A program made the translations under genes and the position numbers. 64,000 bases of DNA from Cavia porcellus (lineage: Eukaryota; Chordata; Mammalia; Rodentia; Caviidae). The notes beneath the pieces are model-generated. The model saw only the letters and a program-made list of their open reading frames with translations, made no database searches and was not told the DNA's origin. Of this stretch, positions 1 to 11,795 are shown one piece after another. How positions within the stretch are numbered: the first letter of the stretch is position 1; the number at the start of each line of letters is the position of its first letter. The DNA lies in NCBI RefSeq assembly GCF_034190915.1, contig NW_026947493.1, positions 45,688,501 to 45,752,500 on the forward strand. The letters run 5' to 3'.

Positions 1-129
1 ATTAGACAGCTACCTTTAACTGAGTGAAATTATATTCAAAAGGAGTTCCAAGTGACAAGAAAAAGGCATCCATGTGTAGGTTCAGAAGAGTTGTATAAAT
101 GTTCATTGAAAGAAGCTTGGTGTTCACTG

Positions 130-800
130 AGTAAAACTTAATGGCCTAGAGAGTAGTGCACTTGGGAAACATGATACGAAGTGAGGCTAAATTTGTAGTT
201 AGAAATAAGCCAAATTCAGTAGGAATGGCAAAGGTAAGAAGTAGGAATTAATATTATGATAAAGGCAATGGAAAAATATTCAGTGGATGATTTTACTCAA
301 GGGAAGAACATCATTGATTTACATTTTCAAAGGTACCTCCAACTACTGAGTAAGTAATAAATTAAAGAACAACCATTATTGACAGGAGAAGGCCAGTTAG
401 GAGGCTAGAGCTGCTGTCTAGACGAGAATATAGGGAGAGGTATAATTTTCTGAGCTGAGAAAGCTGAAGGAATAGAATAAACCATTGTAAGAAGTGGAAA
501 TCAACAATCTTACCTCTGACTTTTCGATGTCTAATAATGTTGATTACATTTGAAATGTGTGTGTCTTAATAGGCATGCAGAAATATCAAAAAAGAGAGTT
601 CTATGTATCAGTCTGATAATGAAGAAGGAAGAAAATAGTTGGAAGAAGACAGCATGTATGGAGTATTTTAAGTCATGGGGGGGAGTGGCAAGATGTATAG
701 AGAATATATAGAAAAAGAATCAAAGATAGGGATCTCAGAACTGAGCCTATTGTAATAATGTATCAGATAGGAAAAGAAAAGCCTTTTGAAAGATAAAAAA
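130..800 (-). repeat. Possible old L2 LINE fragment
   Basis: Phrases such as the 'caggagaaggccagttaggaggctag' stretch around 383-409 look like the antisense of L2 LINE 3' sequence. The match is patchy, with no boundary or TSD. It may equally be unique intergenic DNA. No gene is seen in 1-1080. Confidence 0.3.
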
Positions 801-1079
801 TAATGGACAGTGGAGTTTCATTAAATGAATGATTTAGCTAAAACACTGATGAAGGAATTCAGAGCACTAGATAAGAACATTTTTCTCAATCAAAAACACT
901 TCTTTCATGTTGTCATATAATATTGTTACCTTATTCCTTATGGGTAATTTTCATTTACATATACCTGGAACCTAAGCTTTCTAAAGCAAAAGAATTCACT
1001 TTGATGTTCACTCTCTATATAAAATTTTATGGATTTAAAAATAATTTCTATTCCAAACTCATGCAATAATATGTGGAAT

Positions 1080-1480
1080 GAAATAAAGAGATAAGTATTA
1101 GCAAGGAAACCATAAAACTGTATCTGATCTGATAATATGATGTATGTGGAAAATCCAATAGAATCAACAATTCTGGAACTAACAATAATAAAGTTGTTGT
1201 GTACAAGATTAATATGCAAAAGTCAACTGTTGTCCTCTGTACCAGCAAAGGACACAGTACCATTTAGATTAGAATCCCTTTCCCCAAAATGACACAATTA
1301 GATACAAATCTAATATACCTAAGGTTCACAGGTAGAAAGACTCAGTATAACCAAAATGATAGTTCTTCCCAATTTAGTCTACGGGTTTAATGAAACACAA
1401 CCAAAATCTTGGCAGAGCATTTTTAAAATTTCAACAAATAGTTCCTAAAGTTTATATGAAAGGTAAAAGCCCCACAATAA
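1080..1480 (+). mobile_element. Old L1 LINE, ORF2 reverse-transcriptase region (part 1)
   Basis: The plus strand reads as decayed L1 ORF2. The stretch around 1120-1240 matches the part of L1 ORF2 after the catalytic aspartates ('ctgataatatgatgtatgtggaaaatcc', then 'tacaagattaatatgcaaaagtcaa'). Many stops and indels break it, so it is not functional. The element is interrupted by a B1 at 1481 and resumes after it. Short reading frames here on either strand are by-products of the L1 sequence. Confidence 0.75.
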
Positions 1481-1640
1481 GTCTGGCGTGAAGGCTCTCA
1501 ACTGTAAACCTAGCACTTGGGAGACCTGAGATAGAAGAACTGCCACGAGTTTGAGGCTAGCCTGAACTACATAGTGAGTTCAAAGCCATCCTGGTCTACA
1601 TACCAAGGTTCTGTCTCCAAAAGACCAAAAGAAAAAATAA
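1481..1640 (+). mobile_element. B1-type (7SL-derived) SINE inside L1
   Basis: It has the decayed 7SL-like head, then 'agcacttgggag', 'gagtttgaggctagcctg', a second partly repeated right-hand segment ('gtgagttcaaagcc'), 'ctgtctc' and an A-rich tail. A direct repeat close to 'cccacaata' / 'cctacaata' flanks it. It splits the L1 at 1080-2021. Confidence 0.8.
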
Positions 1641-2021
1641 AAAACCTACAATAGTCAACTCAATATTGAAGGAGAAAACCAAACCGGAGGACTCAAACTA
1701 CCCAACCTGAACACAATATGAGAGTGAAATAGTGCCAAATAGAATAATGAAACAATCTACAGAGCTCAGAAATAGACCTGCCTAAATAGAGTCAACTGAT
1801 TTTTGATGGAGAAGTAAAGCAATACAATGGGAAAAAATAATCTCAACAATTAATTCATATTATCCACATGTAAAAATAACACTCTGGTCACAGATCCTAA
1901 ACTGTTCAAAAATATTAAATTAAAATGGATGAAAAAACTAAGTAAAAAGTTCAAAACTATGAAACTTCTTGAAATAAAGACAAAAATATCTAGATAACCT
2001 TCAATTTCATGGTGACTTTTA
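1641..2021 (+). mobile_element. Old L1 LINE, ORF2 C-terminal region (part 2)
   Basis: This continues the L1 of 1080-1480: 'ggaggactcaaactacccaacc', 'gagctcagaaatagacctg', 'ttttgatggag' are standard downstream L1 ORF2 phrases. It stops at 2021, exactly where the 16-bp TSD of the next insertion lies, and resumes at 5646. Confidence 0.8.
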
Positions 2022-2797
2022 TTTTTTTAATTTTATTTAAAGAAAGACTAAACAAAATAGAAAACAGGTAGAAATAATACATACTTTCAAAGAAACAATA
2101 AACAGTAAGAAATCATTAGTTGATGATTACAGATTGTCCTCTTAGAAATAGTTATTCAAGATGCAAAAGTGGAGCATATAAAGTGGGGATTCAAACAGTG
2201 AGACTGCAAACAGTTCTGTTCAACTATTCAACAAAAACTTAGTAATATGGTTATCAATCCTATACACTTAAACATATATGCAGTTATCCATATCTTCATT
2301 TATGTTGAGATTGAACAAACCCAAGCAGGCTAAAATCATTCTGAGCAAATAATAATACTATTGCTGGGTTTCACATTATGTTACTTCTGGATCAACACTG
2401 GATACTGTAGTGTCTCTTTTTCTTCAAAGTATTTGTTCATTCCATAATGTGTCATAAGATCAGTTCGCATAAACTGTTCATAGGTTCTATACATGCATGA
2501 GTGTTAATATGTATTTCTATCTTTTTTATATTAGAGGGAGGAACAAAACAAAGAAAGACAAAACAAAATATATTCCTATAAACACATGAAATGAAAAAGA
2601 CATGTAAGACTGCTGTACCAGGAGTTCTACCATGGTTACTGTGTTGTCTCTTGCTACCTTCAGTAGAACTGGCTATATCATCAGACATAGTATAATTGAA
2701 TATATCAATACATAACAGTATTAATAAAAACATAACTTTGTATATACTATAAAAATTCAAAAACAGGCAGTAATCAAACCAGAACATGTATTGTAGT

Positions 2798-2883
2798 GAG
2801 TCTTGTCATCTTCACTGTAGCTGCCAATATTCTCAGACTTGAGTCTTGTCATCTTCATTGTAGCTGCCAATATTCTCAGACTT
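2798..2883. repeat. 43-bp tandem duplication
   Basis: Two adjacent 43-bp copies (2798-2840 and 2841-2883) begin gagtcttgtcatcttca and differ at one base. They lie in the 3' UTR array of the half-L1-like element. Confidence 0.95.
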
Positions 2884-3649
2884 GATACTATCAATCATAC
2901 CAGTTTTGAATAAAATCTGTCCATACCAAACAGCAATCAAATAAACCATATTTAACTAAGATCAGTCATGATAAAATAGTATAAGTCATACAGATCTCCA
3001 AATTAAGTTAATAGGAAATTAAAGATGATTACTGTGCTATATCCTGATGTTTTTTGGGACAGCTGTCTGTGCCCTCAGACCTAGTGCATGTAGACAAACA
3101 GGGACATAATCAATTCTATCTAAGCAGAGTGGTGTGAGTAATATGGGTTTTAATTCTTAATGCTCTATTAACAATATCTTCTGGCATCTTTTTTAAGACT
3201 ATTCCTCCCCTTTCACTTCCCCAGGGTGCACTGTGGATTTTTGGGTCTCACCAAGACCTTTGGTTTTACATTTGGGGGAGGCAACCTGCTATTTATCTAA
3301 GTGGTTCCAAACCTTCTCCCTCCTGGACTTATCTCTAATTGTATTCCTGTACCTATTAAAGTCTATCTTTCCAACCTATCCACAAATACTGATCTAGTCA
3401 TCCCTATTACTCTCTGGTTCCCTGTCACATAGAGCATTGTTTTCTCATATTTGATTTTTAGTCCATGTATCCTTCAGGTTAATTATATTTCCTATAGAAA
3501 GCATCTCAGTGGGCCCTATCTCCTGATCTACTCTACCTGTGATTCTCTTTTTTTTATTTAGTGTATCAAAGCCATCTATATTAAAGATTATAACCAGTCT
3601 TCTCTGCCTCATTTCTATTATGCTATTTTTCTGCCATTAGTTGTCTGGT

Positions 3650-4619
3650 TGCCTTCTTCATTCTACTTTCTGCTCCATTCATTGAGGCTTCTCTGCCACT
3701 GTTCCTGGAATCCTGGTGCTTTTCTCTCTCTCTAAAATGCCCTGCAGTATTCTCTGTAGAGTTGGATTGGTGGTTGCAAATTTCCCCAGTTCCTCTTCAT
3801 CTTGGAAGCATCTTGTTTCTCCATTAATTTCTAGAGACAGTTTTCCAGGGTACATCAATCTGGGCTGGAGGTTATTTTCTTTCAGGGCTTGGAATATTTC
3901 ACTCCAAGCTCTTCTTGACGATGATTTGTATCAAGAAGTCTACCATAATTCTGATGGGCCTTCCTTTATAGGTGATCTGTTTCTTGTCTGTAACGGCTTT
4001 TAATACTCTGTTCTTATATTGAATTTCTGGGATCTTGATTATTATATGTCTGAGAGTGGCTCCGTTTTGGTTGTGGGTAGCTGGAGTTCTGTATGTCTCA
4101 TACATCTGAATATCTTTTCCTTTTCCTATGTTTGGGAAGTTTTCCTTAATTATTTCTGTGAATGGCCTTTGTAGTACCTTTGTTTGTACCCCTGCTTCTT
4201 CATTCAGATTCTTTATTCTCAAGTTATAGATCCTCTTGTCGTCTTCTAGACTTTGTATTGTTACTGCTTGTTTCCTTGTTATTTTTAAAAGTTTTTCTTT
4301 CATAATCCCATGTTGCAAACCTGTGCTTCAGTTTGGATAATCTATCCTTAGTTTCTTTCAAGTAGTTTTGCCAGCTTTCAATGGAGTTTTTAATTTCCTA
4401 GTAATCTCTTTGAACCTGCTTCATGTATTCTATATTTTGTTTATATTCTTCATCAAACAGTTCTCTCCTTTGTGTGTGTTCCTCCATTCTTCTGTCTGTG
4501 TCTTCTTGAGAGGTGCTTAGCATTTCTTTTATTAATCTATTTATGTCTTGCTTTACTTGGTCAAATATTTCACTTTTGAACTTGTCTATGAGGTCCCAAA
4601 GATTGTCCACTGATGCCAT
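3650..4619 (-). pseudogene. L1-type ORF1 relic (RNA-binding chaperone)
   Basis: ORF1p coats L1 RNA as a trimeric nucleic-acid chaperone. The minus-strand frame starts with Met at 4619 and has an N-terminal coiled-coil-like part (heptads in residues 1-73). A TAG then follows Arg-Asp-Tyr at about 4398. The chain continues in frame to a frameshift near 4318. The next frame (4318-3899) carries the RRM and C-terminal part, including 'RTPATHNQN', 'RHIIIKIPEI' and 'ITYKGRPIRIMVDF', all typical ORF1p phrases. A further frameshift near 3899 leads to 'ALKENNLQPRLMYPGKL', the usual C-terminal domain. One stop and at least two frameshifts make it non-functional. Confidence 0.8.
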
Positions 4620-5645
4620 GTCTGATATTGCATGTTTGCTGCCCTCAATCTCTTTTGTATTTACTTTTCCTGGATCAATGTTCTCAGGGTTGGACCTGGG
4701 GGCTTTTTCTTAATGCTTCCTCTTCTCATATTTTTTGTTTCTTCCATACAGGCATATAAAGGTGGCCCCAGTCCCTTTTTTGTTGTTGTTGTTGATTCTG
4801 GTTCTTCTGAAGCATGTGCTGGCTAGATGACCCTACCTACTCCAGTGTGCTACTGAAGTGCAAATAGGGACATTGTATGCTGGCCCCTCCGCTCCAAGTC
4901 AGCCAGCCCACCAAGGCCTTCACCACATTAGTGTGCACAGCCCATAAGGAGTTGGTCTGGGACAACCTACTGGATCCCAGCCAGGGGCATGACCAGGCCA
5001 AGCATATATGACCAATCCCATCTGGGAAGGGAACAACTACTGAAGTCTCTGCAGTACCTTGTTTCTGCCAGTCCTGCCCAGTTCCAAAATGTCATCTCCT
5101 TTCTTGTCAAAGGGTTTTATTCCCAACACTCACCGCAGGTCAGTGCAGGTCCCCTTCCAGTTCTGCTTTCTGTTGCTCTCACTGACCCCGACCTCAGTGT
5201 GCTAGCACCCCAGCAGCTTCAAGAGTCAAAGCAGCGGGAACTAAGGCAGTTTGCTGAGTCGTAGCTGCACAAGTTTGGACACATCAGCCGGTGCAGTTCT
5301 CTGGTTCGCTGCTCCCTTCTACCCTTACATCTCTTCACTAAGGCCTTCAGGGTTTCCCGCCACCAGCTGCACTGTGCCCATGCATCTCTGGGTTCCAACA
5401 GTGCTGCTGGCACAGTGGGACCGGCTCTGGTGAGAGCACCACCAGCTACTGCCTTTTTCTGTCCAAGTCTTTTTCAAAATTCTTTCTGAGGGCTTCAATT
5501 CTCACTTTAGTTTCTTCCTGGGTCAAGGGGAGTTACGTCTTTCCTGCTTTTCTTCTCCAAAATGCTATATTCCAGCATCTGGGCTGTTTTCTCTCAGAGA
5601 GCCTTTTTATTTTGCTGCTTACTATTCCGCCATCTTCCCAGACTC
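4620..5645 (-). promoter_or_regulatory. L1/HAL1-type 5' UTR with YY1-like start
   Basis: This GC-richer kilobase precedes the ORF1 relic. The extreme 5' end carries AAGATGGCGG on the minus strand (5636-5627). It matches the YY1-binding core that positions transcription starts in primate L1 5' UTRs. Its being at the terminus suggests a full-length 5' end. Promoter activity is inferred from position only. Plus-strand frames in this interval are not genes. Confidence 0.55.
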
Positions 5646-6510
5646 TTCATGGTGACTTTTAGTTACAATACCAAAAGTGTGATAAAAAAAAAATAGACAA
5701 TCTTGATTTCATTGAAATTAAAAATTTCTGCTCTGTGAAAGAGAATGGTACAAACATGAAAAGACAAACTGCAGATTGGAAGGAAATATTTGCAAAAGAC
5801 ATACCTGATAAAGCACTATTACCCAAAATATACAAAGAAGCCTTAAATGTCAACAGCAAGAAAAAACCTGATTTAAAAGCAGGTCAAAGACATTAACAAA
5901 CAATTCACTAAAGAAAATATGCAATTACAAAGAATGATATAAAATATGCTTCACATCATATGTCATCAAGGAATTGTAAATTCATATTACAAGATACCAC
6001 TATACCCCAGATGGAATAGTCAATGTCCAGAACATTGAAAGCACTAAATACTGACACAGATGTGGATCAATAGGAGCTTTCATTCAGGATTATTGGAACC
6101 ACAAAATGGTAAAAAAAAAAAATCACTTGGAAAGAAAATTTGGTAGTTTCTTATGAAACTAAAACATACTCTTACTATATGATGTAACAATCACTTCTTT
6201 GGTATTTACCCAAGTTACAATTTTATATTGCATAAAAACTTACACATAGATGTTTATAGCAGCTTTATTCATGATTTCCAAGACTTGAAGGCTATAGGTC
6301 TCCTTCAGCAGGCAAATGATAAACACATTGGTACATCCATAGAATGGAATATCAGCACTTAAAAAAGTGAGCCATCAAGTCATTTAAACACATAGAAAAA
6401 ACTTAAATTGATGACTATTACTGAATAGAAGAAACCAGTCTTAAAAGGCTACAGAATTTGTGACTCTAAACATAAGAAATCACGGAAAGGTCAAGACAAG
6501 ACTGTAAAGT
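5646..6510 (+). mobile_element. Old L1 LINE, ORF2 3' end and 3' UTR (part 3)
   Basis: The plus-strand L1 resumes after the second TSD copy. 'aaatttctgctctgtgaaagag', 'gatgtttatagcagctttattcatg' and 'catagaatggaatatcagc' are the well-known L1 ORF2 C-terminal sequences. It fades out near 6510. Confidence 0.8.
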
Positions 6511-7150
6511 AGAAACAGGCAATGTATGATAGCCTCTGCAGTATTTGTCATCAAGGCAGCTAGAAACAGCTTCTCAATAATGATAAAAAGAAAAAGAGGA
6601 GTAGAAATCAAGAAAGAGCCAATAGGAAAGCTAGAAGCCACAGAATAAAGCAAAGTACTGCACTGAAAATAAATGAAGCAGTCCAACAGTGTTGGCTCTG
6701 ACTTGTGGGCAATATCACAATACCAGGTAAGCCCAGAAAGAGCCAGCAGCCCTGTTTACAAACAATGAACTCGCAGGCTTGACTGAAGGAAAAAAAAACT
6801 ACTGTTATGTAAGATATTAATCTAAGGTAGGCTTCACTCTGAAATCACTCTCTCACATGGCAGACAAGATTTAAAGAATAATTCCACTGCAATGGCCACT
6901 GTTGTCCTAGAGTCATATAATCAGGAGCTAATTTGATAGGGTGCTTATGATTTGAGGCTGTGCTATTCTTGAGATCAGAAGTCACAGCATAACCACACTT
7001 CAGGATACATGAGGACATTCATCTGCAGTGACTATATGGGAGATAGTCGTGAAGACATGAATGGCTAATTGCATGCAAACTGCTGAGAAATTTAAACAGC
7101 AGCAACCTTAGGATTTGGGGGGCACACTGGCCACTACTAAAGTCTAGAGG
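6511..7150. other. Unassigned intergenic sequence
   Basis: I see no gene or repeat that I can name here. Confidence 0.5.
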
Positions 7151-7330
7151 AATATTAGAGATTATTTCAAAAGCCCGAATGCTTATAAACTGGAAAATTA
7201 GAAGAAATAGATAAATTTCTAGACACATATAGCCTACCAAAACTGAATGTGGAGGATGTTTTCTAAAAAGATCAATATAAGTTAATGAGCTTATTAAAAT
7301 GTAAGAAGTTGGGAGTAAACTGACAGGAAG
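7151..7330 (+). mobile_element. L1 ORF2 fragment
   Basis: 'ttagaagaaatagataaatttctagacacatatagcc' (about 7198-7233) matches the L1 ORF2 segment just before the reverse-transcriptase core. The edges are not visible. Parts of 7330-7450 may belong to it. Confidence 0.6.
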
Positions 7331-7451
7331 ATTGAAAACAGCAGAAAAGCTGGAAATATAAAGCATAATACAGAGTAAAGAACAGAGCAGGCTCAGAACA
7401 CACTCTAGCTTCCAAGGAATGGAATCTATCGATGAAGACACAAGGTAAGCC

Positions 7452-7945
7452 CCTGTAATGATTGATATGTTATCAACTTGAGTATTCTAGAAACATAACT
7501 AAGTGACTCAGCAGTTCCACATCCTAGGATATAGAAGATACACCTTTACCTCTCTAGGATGTTGTTCAGTATGTCAATTTGAGAAGTTCAGAAGCTTAAC
7601 TAACACTTAGCAGGGGCCAAGGTCTTTACTTCGTAAACATCATGAGCACGTGCAAGAGGAGGGCACAGAGATGATGTGAGTGCTACACACATCCAAAGGC
7701 AAGTAGCTTGCAATATATAATATAAGGGTGGAAAAGAAGTTTGCTCACTCCCCCTTTTTTTCATGTTGTTTTTTCAGTCTTCTGCCACCATAAACTATTG
7801 CCCCACTGCTACACCATCCTGCCTTGAACTCAACTGACTATCTACTGAAACCTCCACAAACTGAAAGCTAAATAAATCTTTCCTTCCTTAATTTTGGGTG
7901 TTGAGTATTTTGTCTCAGCAATGAGAGAACTAACCAACAAATCCT
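7452..7945 (+). mobile_element. MaLR-type LTR (probable)
   Basis: The 3' end shows an 'aaataaatctttcc' polyadenylation segment (about 7870), then 'ttgtctcagcaatgagagaactaacc', the usual end of mammalian MaLR-type LTRs. The 5' limit near 7452 is a guess. No TSD was confirmed. Confidence 0.5.
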
Positions 7946-8640
7946 GAGGTCTGGAGCTCCAAGAAAAAAAAACAGACCAGGACAGCAGCACTAGTCCCCC
8001 CAAAAGCCAAAGACTATTATAAACTGCTTAAAAGTGTGGAATTTACCCAAAAAGTGATTTCTTATTCTTTGCAGGCTCCAGTTAGAGAAGGAATTCAGTG
8101 CAGCACCTCCCACAGTGCCAGAAAGTGTTTGATCAGGTATTTTGGGGAATGCATTGATTATTTAGAAAGAGCCACAGATAAACTACAAAACAATTTTACA
8201 TTTGGATTCCCAGTGCTACTTTCTCACAAAGACTGGATGAGAGACAGCCATGGAGATAATTGTGGACAGGGAATGGGCTACACATAAATCCCTGACAAGT
8301 TTAAGCTCAAGCCAGAAAAGACAGAAGGCTATCTTCGTGGTAAGAAGCCAGGTCTGATGGGTGTGACTTCCAGATGTAGCTAGGCCTGAAAGTGCTGACA
8401 TTAAATTCAGTAGGTTGCTTGAACCTTCATCTTGCTACCAACATACAGCACAGTTCAAAGGTCTGATTTCTTTCCCTCCTAAACAAGGACACTTGGACAG
8501 TTTCCACAGCCTGAGGTCACCAGACAGAGAGAAGAGAGGCCTCAGGAACAGGGAGCACTCACAAACCCACAGGTCATAAAACTAGGAGGAGAAAATAGTG
8601 ACTTCCTGCATTCCAAAACGTGCACCCTGCAACAAAACCA
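7946..8640. other. Unassigned sequence with one unconvincing 83-codon frame
   Basis: A plus-strand frame at 8036-8287 starts just upstream of a splice-acceptor-like 'ttctttgcag' (ends 8074). The frame has no recognisable domain and no good donor. I do not call it a gene. Confidence 0.4.
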
Positions 8641-8644
8641 CTCA

Positions 8645-8725
8645 TTCAAATATACCAGAGAGCTTTTTGACCCTTTCCTTTTTCTTTCTTTTCTTTTGTT
8701 CTTTTCTTTTTGTTTCCTTTTCTTT

Positions 8726-8770
<45 letters not shown>

Positions 8771-8890
8771 TTCATTGGTTTTTAGAGGCTTGGGAGTTTT
8801 TTTCCTTTCTCAGTTTTCTGATTGTATTTTCTTTTTAAAGTTTTTCCTTTTTTCTTAATTTTTCTTTTTTCTTTTTCTTATTTTCTTTCC
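8645..8890. repeat. Pyrimidine-rich tract with (CTTT)n
   Basis: A long T/C-rich stretch contains an almost pure CTTT array at about 8720-8770. Lysine-rich minus-strand and Phe/Ser-rich plus-strand frames here are translation of the microsatellite. The sequence stays T-rich to about 9030. Confidence 0.9.
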
Positions 8891-9409
8891 TATTATCTTT
8901 GTCTAATTCTAACATCCTTTGACTCTTAATGAGATCCTTTATTTCATACTTTTCTCCTATCCTACCTCCATGGTTTAATTTTTCAAATGTTTCCCTTTTC
9001 ATTCTCTCCTTCCCCGAACCTATCTTTACTAGCATAACAAATAAGTTTTATTAATCTTTTGATGGTTAATGCTATGCAATTACTGTTGATTGTTAAGGGA
9101 GATAAAATTGTTGTATTTAATAGATGCTTACTGCATATCAATATTTGGGTTATCTTAGTTTTTATACAATGATTATAGCTTTCCTTTCTATGGTTAAGGA
9201 TAATACATTATTGGATGTTTTAGTGATCAAAGTCCAGTTTGTCTCTGACACTAGCATTGCTGCTGATTGAGTTGTTATTGCCAAGGAGATTACATTGCTG
9301 CTATTAATAGGTTTTTTAAGGATGCCAATATTCAGATTGACTTTGTGCTACTAACAACACTATAATTCATTCACAGGAAACTGGACACTGGACCAATTAT
9401 GCTGTATCC
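8891..9409. other. Unassigned T-rich sequence
   Basis: No gene is seen. It could be decayed 5' UTR of the L1 that becomes recognisable after 9522, but I see no diagnostic phrase. Confidence 0.35.
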
Positions 9410-9423
9410 TGCCCTCCCAAATT

Positions 9424-9507
9424 TTTTTTTTCGGTACCGGGGATCCAACTCATGACTTCACACTTGCCAGGCAGGTGCTTATGCCACTGAGCTAAATCCC
9501 TGGTCCG
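9424..9507 (-). mobile_element. ID-type tRNA-derived SINE, minus strand, perfect 14-bp TSD
   Basis: On the minus strand it reads 'agggatttagctcagtggcataagc' (box A), then 'gagttggatcccc' (box B) and a short A-tail. The flanks are identical: tgccctcccaaatt at 9410-9423 and 9508-9521. It is a retroposed copy, not a tRNA gene. Confidence 0.95.
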
Positions 9508-9521
9508 TGCCCTCCCAAATT

Positions 9522-11256
9522 AATGATAATGGTCAGATCTTAGAACCTGCGGCAAAGGCAAATAGCCACGGCCAGAGTACACCACTAAAAAAGGCACACA
9601 AACTAAAGAGATCTCCATGCTGAAAAGAAGGCCTTCCAATATAAGTACCTTCAAATCTCAGTGCACACATGTACACACACATATGCACACACATACAATA
9701 GAAACATGAGATGACAACAAAATGGCTCCAAAATCTCCCAACTCACCCCAAGCCGACCCATGGAACATAAACTAGAAGGTAATCAAAAACCACACAGCTG
9801 AACTATTCAAAATAATAAACAAAAAAATTAAAAGCAGATCAAAAAGGTGTTTGGCAAGCTCAAAGAAAATATATCTAAACAGTAGACTTAACATCGAAAT
9901 GTTTGAAAAAGTTAAACCAAATGGTGGAAAATATGAATAAAATTTTGGAAAACAATTTTAGTCCATGAAAAACTGCCAAAAAGAAATTCAAGAGTCTAAA
10001 AATGCTATTGAAAATAGCACCTGAAGCAACCATTGTGAGAACAGACTGTCAGAATTATAAGGCAGGGGTGATATCAGTGACCAATTACTCAGAGATTTTG
10101 TAAATAAATAAATAAGAAAAATGGATCCATAGCTGCTAGATGACACAAAGAAGATCATCAAGATCATACAAAACTAACTGAAATTAATGAAAAATCAGAA
10201 GGCATCACAAATGCAAGAAAAAAAATCTGTTTACAAATATAATAACATAAGACATTTCATATAAAGGGAAAGAATTAAACATACAGATAAATGAAGAATA
10301 TCAACACCAAATAGACATGGTCAAAACAAAAATTTCTTTGATTATGATGTGTCTTGTAATCAAAAGCCCAGAGGTCCAACACAACAGAATCTGTTAGAAA
10401 AAAGGAATAAATCACTTATAAAGCTACACCAAGTAGAATTAAAACAAAATTCTCAACACGAATCTTAAAAGGCCAGGAATGGTTGGAATTAAGTGTTTTA
10501 AAACTAAAAGAAAACAACTTCCAACTCAAATATATATATACCCTACAAAACTTTATTTCAAAATTAATGTAGAAATAAAGTATTTCCATGACAAAGAGCA
10601 CCTTGGGAAATTCATGGCCATCAAACCAGACTGCAATGAATGCTCAAGAATATTGTAGAAAGAGACAATGAAGTAAGCTGTGCTAAAAAGTCTAATAGAA
10701 TGAATCCAACAGGCAAGTTGAGCAATTAGGCAGAAAAGGGAAAAAAAGAATATCACCAAGAGAAAAATAAAGCAATGACAATGACAGAAATAAGTCTGTA
10801 CATTTCAGTATAATTCTCAATGTCAATGATGTCAACTGTGCAACCAAAAGACATACATTTGCAGAATGGATCAAGAAAGAAAACCCAACAATACACTATA
10901 CACAAGAAACATGTTTATCACTAAAAGAAATTCACAGACTAAATATTAAGTGATAGAATACTATATTCCATGCAGTATGAGCCCAGAAACAAGTAGGAGC
11001 TGCTATCGTATTTAAGACAAAGTAGACTTCAAGCCAAAATTGATCAGGATGGCTACATATTGGTTAAGAAAAAATTCAATTGAAAGAGATAACAATTATA
11101 AACATATATATACTGAACATCAACATACCCAACTTCATAAAACAGCACTACTGGAAATAAAAGATCAGATACACATCAACACCTTTATAGTACAGGACCT
11201 AAAATAATACACTATCACAAACACACAGAGCAATTAGACAAAGAAAATGACCAAAA
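9522..11256 (+). mobile_element. Second old L1: ORF1 and start of ORF2
   Basis: Decayed L1 sequence. The ORF1 C-terminal region is seen at about 10490-10690, encoding remnants such as Lys-Glu-Asn-Asn-Phe and 'FHDKEHLGKFM'. The ORF2 endonuclease start appears at about 10830-10930 ('AEWIKKENPTIHYTQETC'). Stops and frameshifts are abundant. This L1 runs on, through many insertions, to about 20990. Confidence 0.75.
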
Positions 11257-11407
11257 TCTCGGTATGATGATGCATGCCTAAAATCCAGCCCTTGGGAGGC
11301 TGAGGCAACAGGTTCATCATGAATACAAGACTAACCTGGGCTGCATCATGAGTTCAAGGCACCCTGCATCACAGGCCAAGACCCTGTCTCAACAAACATA
11401 CAAAAAG
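11257..11407 (+). mobile_element. B1-type SINE nested in L1
   Basis: It has 'gatgcatgcctaaaatccagccc', 'gggaggctgaggca', 'gaccctgtctc' and an A-rich tail. It lies inside the 9522-20990 L1. Confidence 0.85.
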
Positions 11408-11795
11408 ATTTTAAAAATCAGTTGAACAAAACCTACAAATAAACAAACTTAACATATATCTTTAGAGTGCTCTACCCAGAAATACAGAAGACTGTAATCT
11501 TCTCAGCAGCACATGAAACTTTTAAAAACAGACCACATATTTTCCCATTGAACATGCTCAAAGATATGCATAAGAATCAAAATTTTAACATACATACTAT
11601 CAGATAATAGTGTAATGAAATGATAAATCAGTGCCAAAACAAACCACAAAATTATGCAAATAAATGGAAATTAAATCACATATTAGCAAATAATCAATGG
11701 ATCACAGAAAAATTCTAAAAAGAAATGAGATGATTCCTAGGCTTAATAATGCCAGTATGACCTCCCAGAACTTTAGAAACACAATAAAAGCAATC
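11408..11795 (+). mobile_element. Second old L1: ORF2 segment
   Basis: 'ttatgcaaataaatggaaattaaatcac' and 'caatggatcacagaaaaattc' are old-L1 ORF2 phrases. It is interrupted by a B1 at 11796. Confidence 0.7.

Larger units (their letters stand above)
2022..5645 (-). mobile_element. Half-L1 (HAL1-like) element, minus strand, complete with TSD
   Basis: A 3.6 kb element sits between two copies of the 16-bp repeat ttcatggtgactttta (2006-2021 and 5646-5661). Read on the minus strand it begins with a YY1-like start (AAGATGGCGG, 5636-5627), then a GC-richer 5' UTR (about 5640-4620), an ORF1 relic (4619-3650), a short region resembling the start of L1 ORF2, and a T/G-rich 3' UTR ending in a short A-tail (poly-T at 2022). 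The ORF2 body, including reverse transcriptase, is absent. ORF1 without ORF2 is the defining architecture of HAL1 elements. An internally deleted ordinary L1 is the alternative; the matching structure at 13465-15926 argues for a family. Confidence 0.75.

Noticed and set aside
3716..5433. Several plus-strand reading frames between 3.7 and 5.4 kb
   Set aside because: They are antisense to the half-L1 ORF1 and 5' UTR and carry no domain of their own.
8036..8287. 83-codon frame as a gene
   Set aside because: It has an acceptor-like site but no recognisable family, donor or conservation evidence.
8542..9035. Lys/Arg/Glu-rich and Phe/Ser-rich frames
   Set aside because: They translate the pyrimidine tract and (CTTT)n array.
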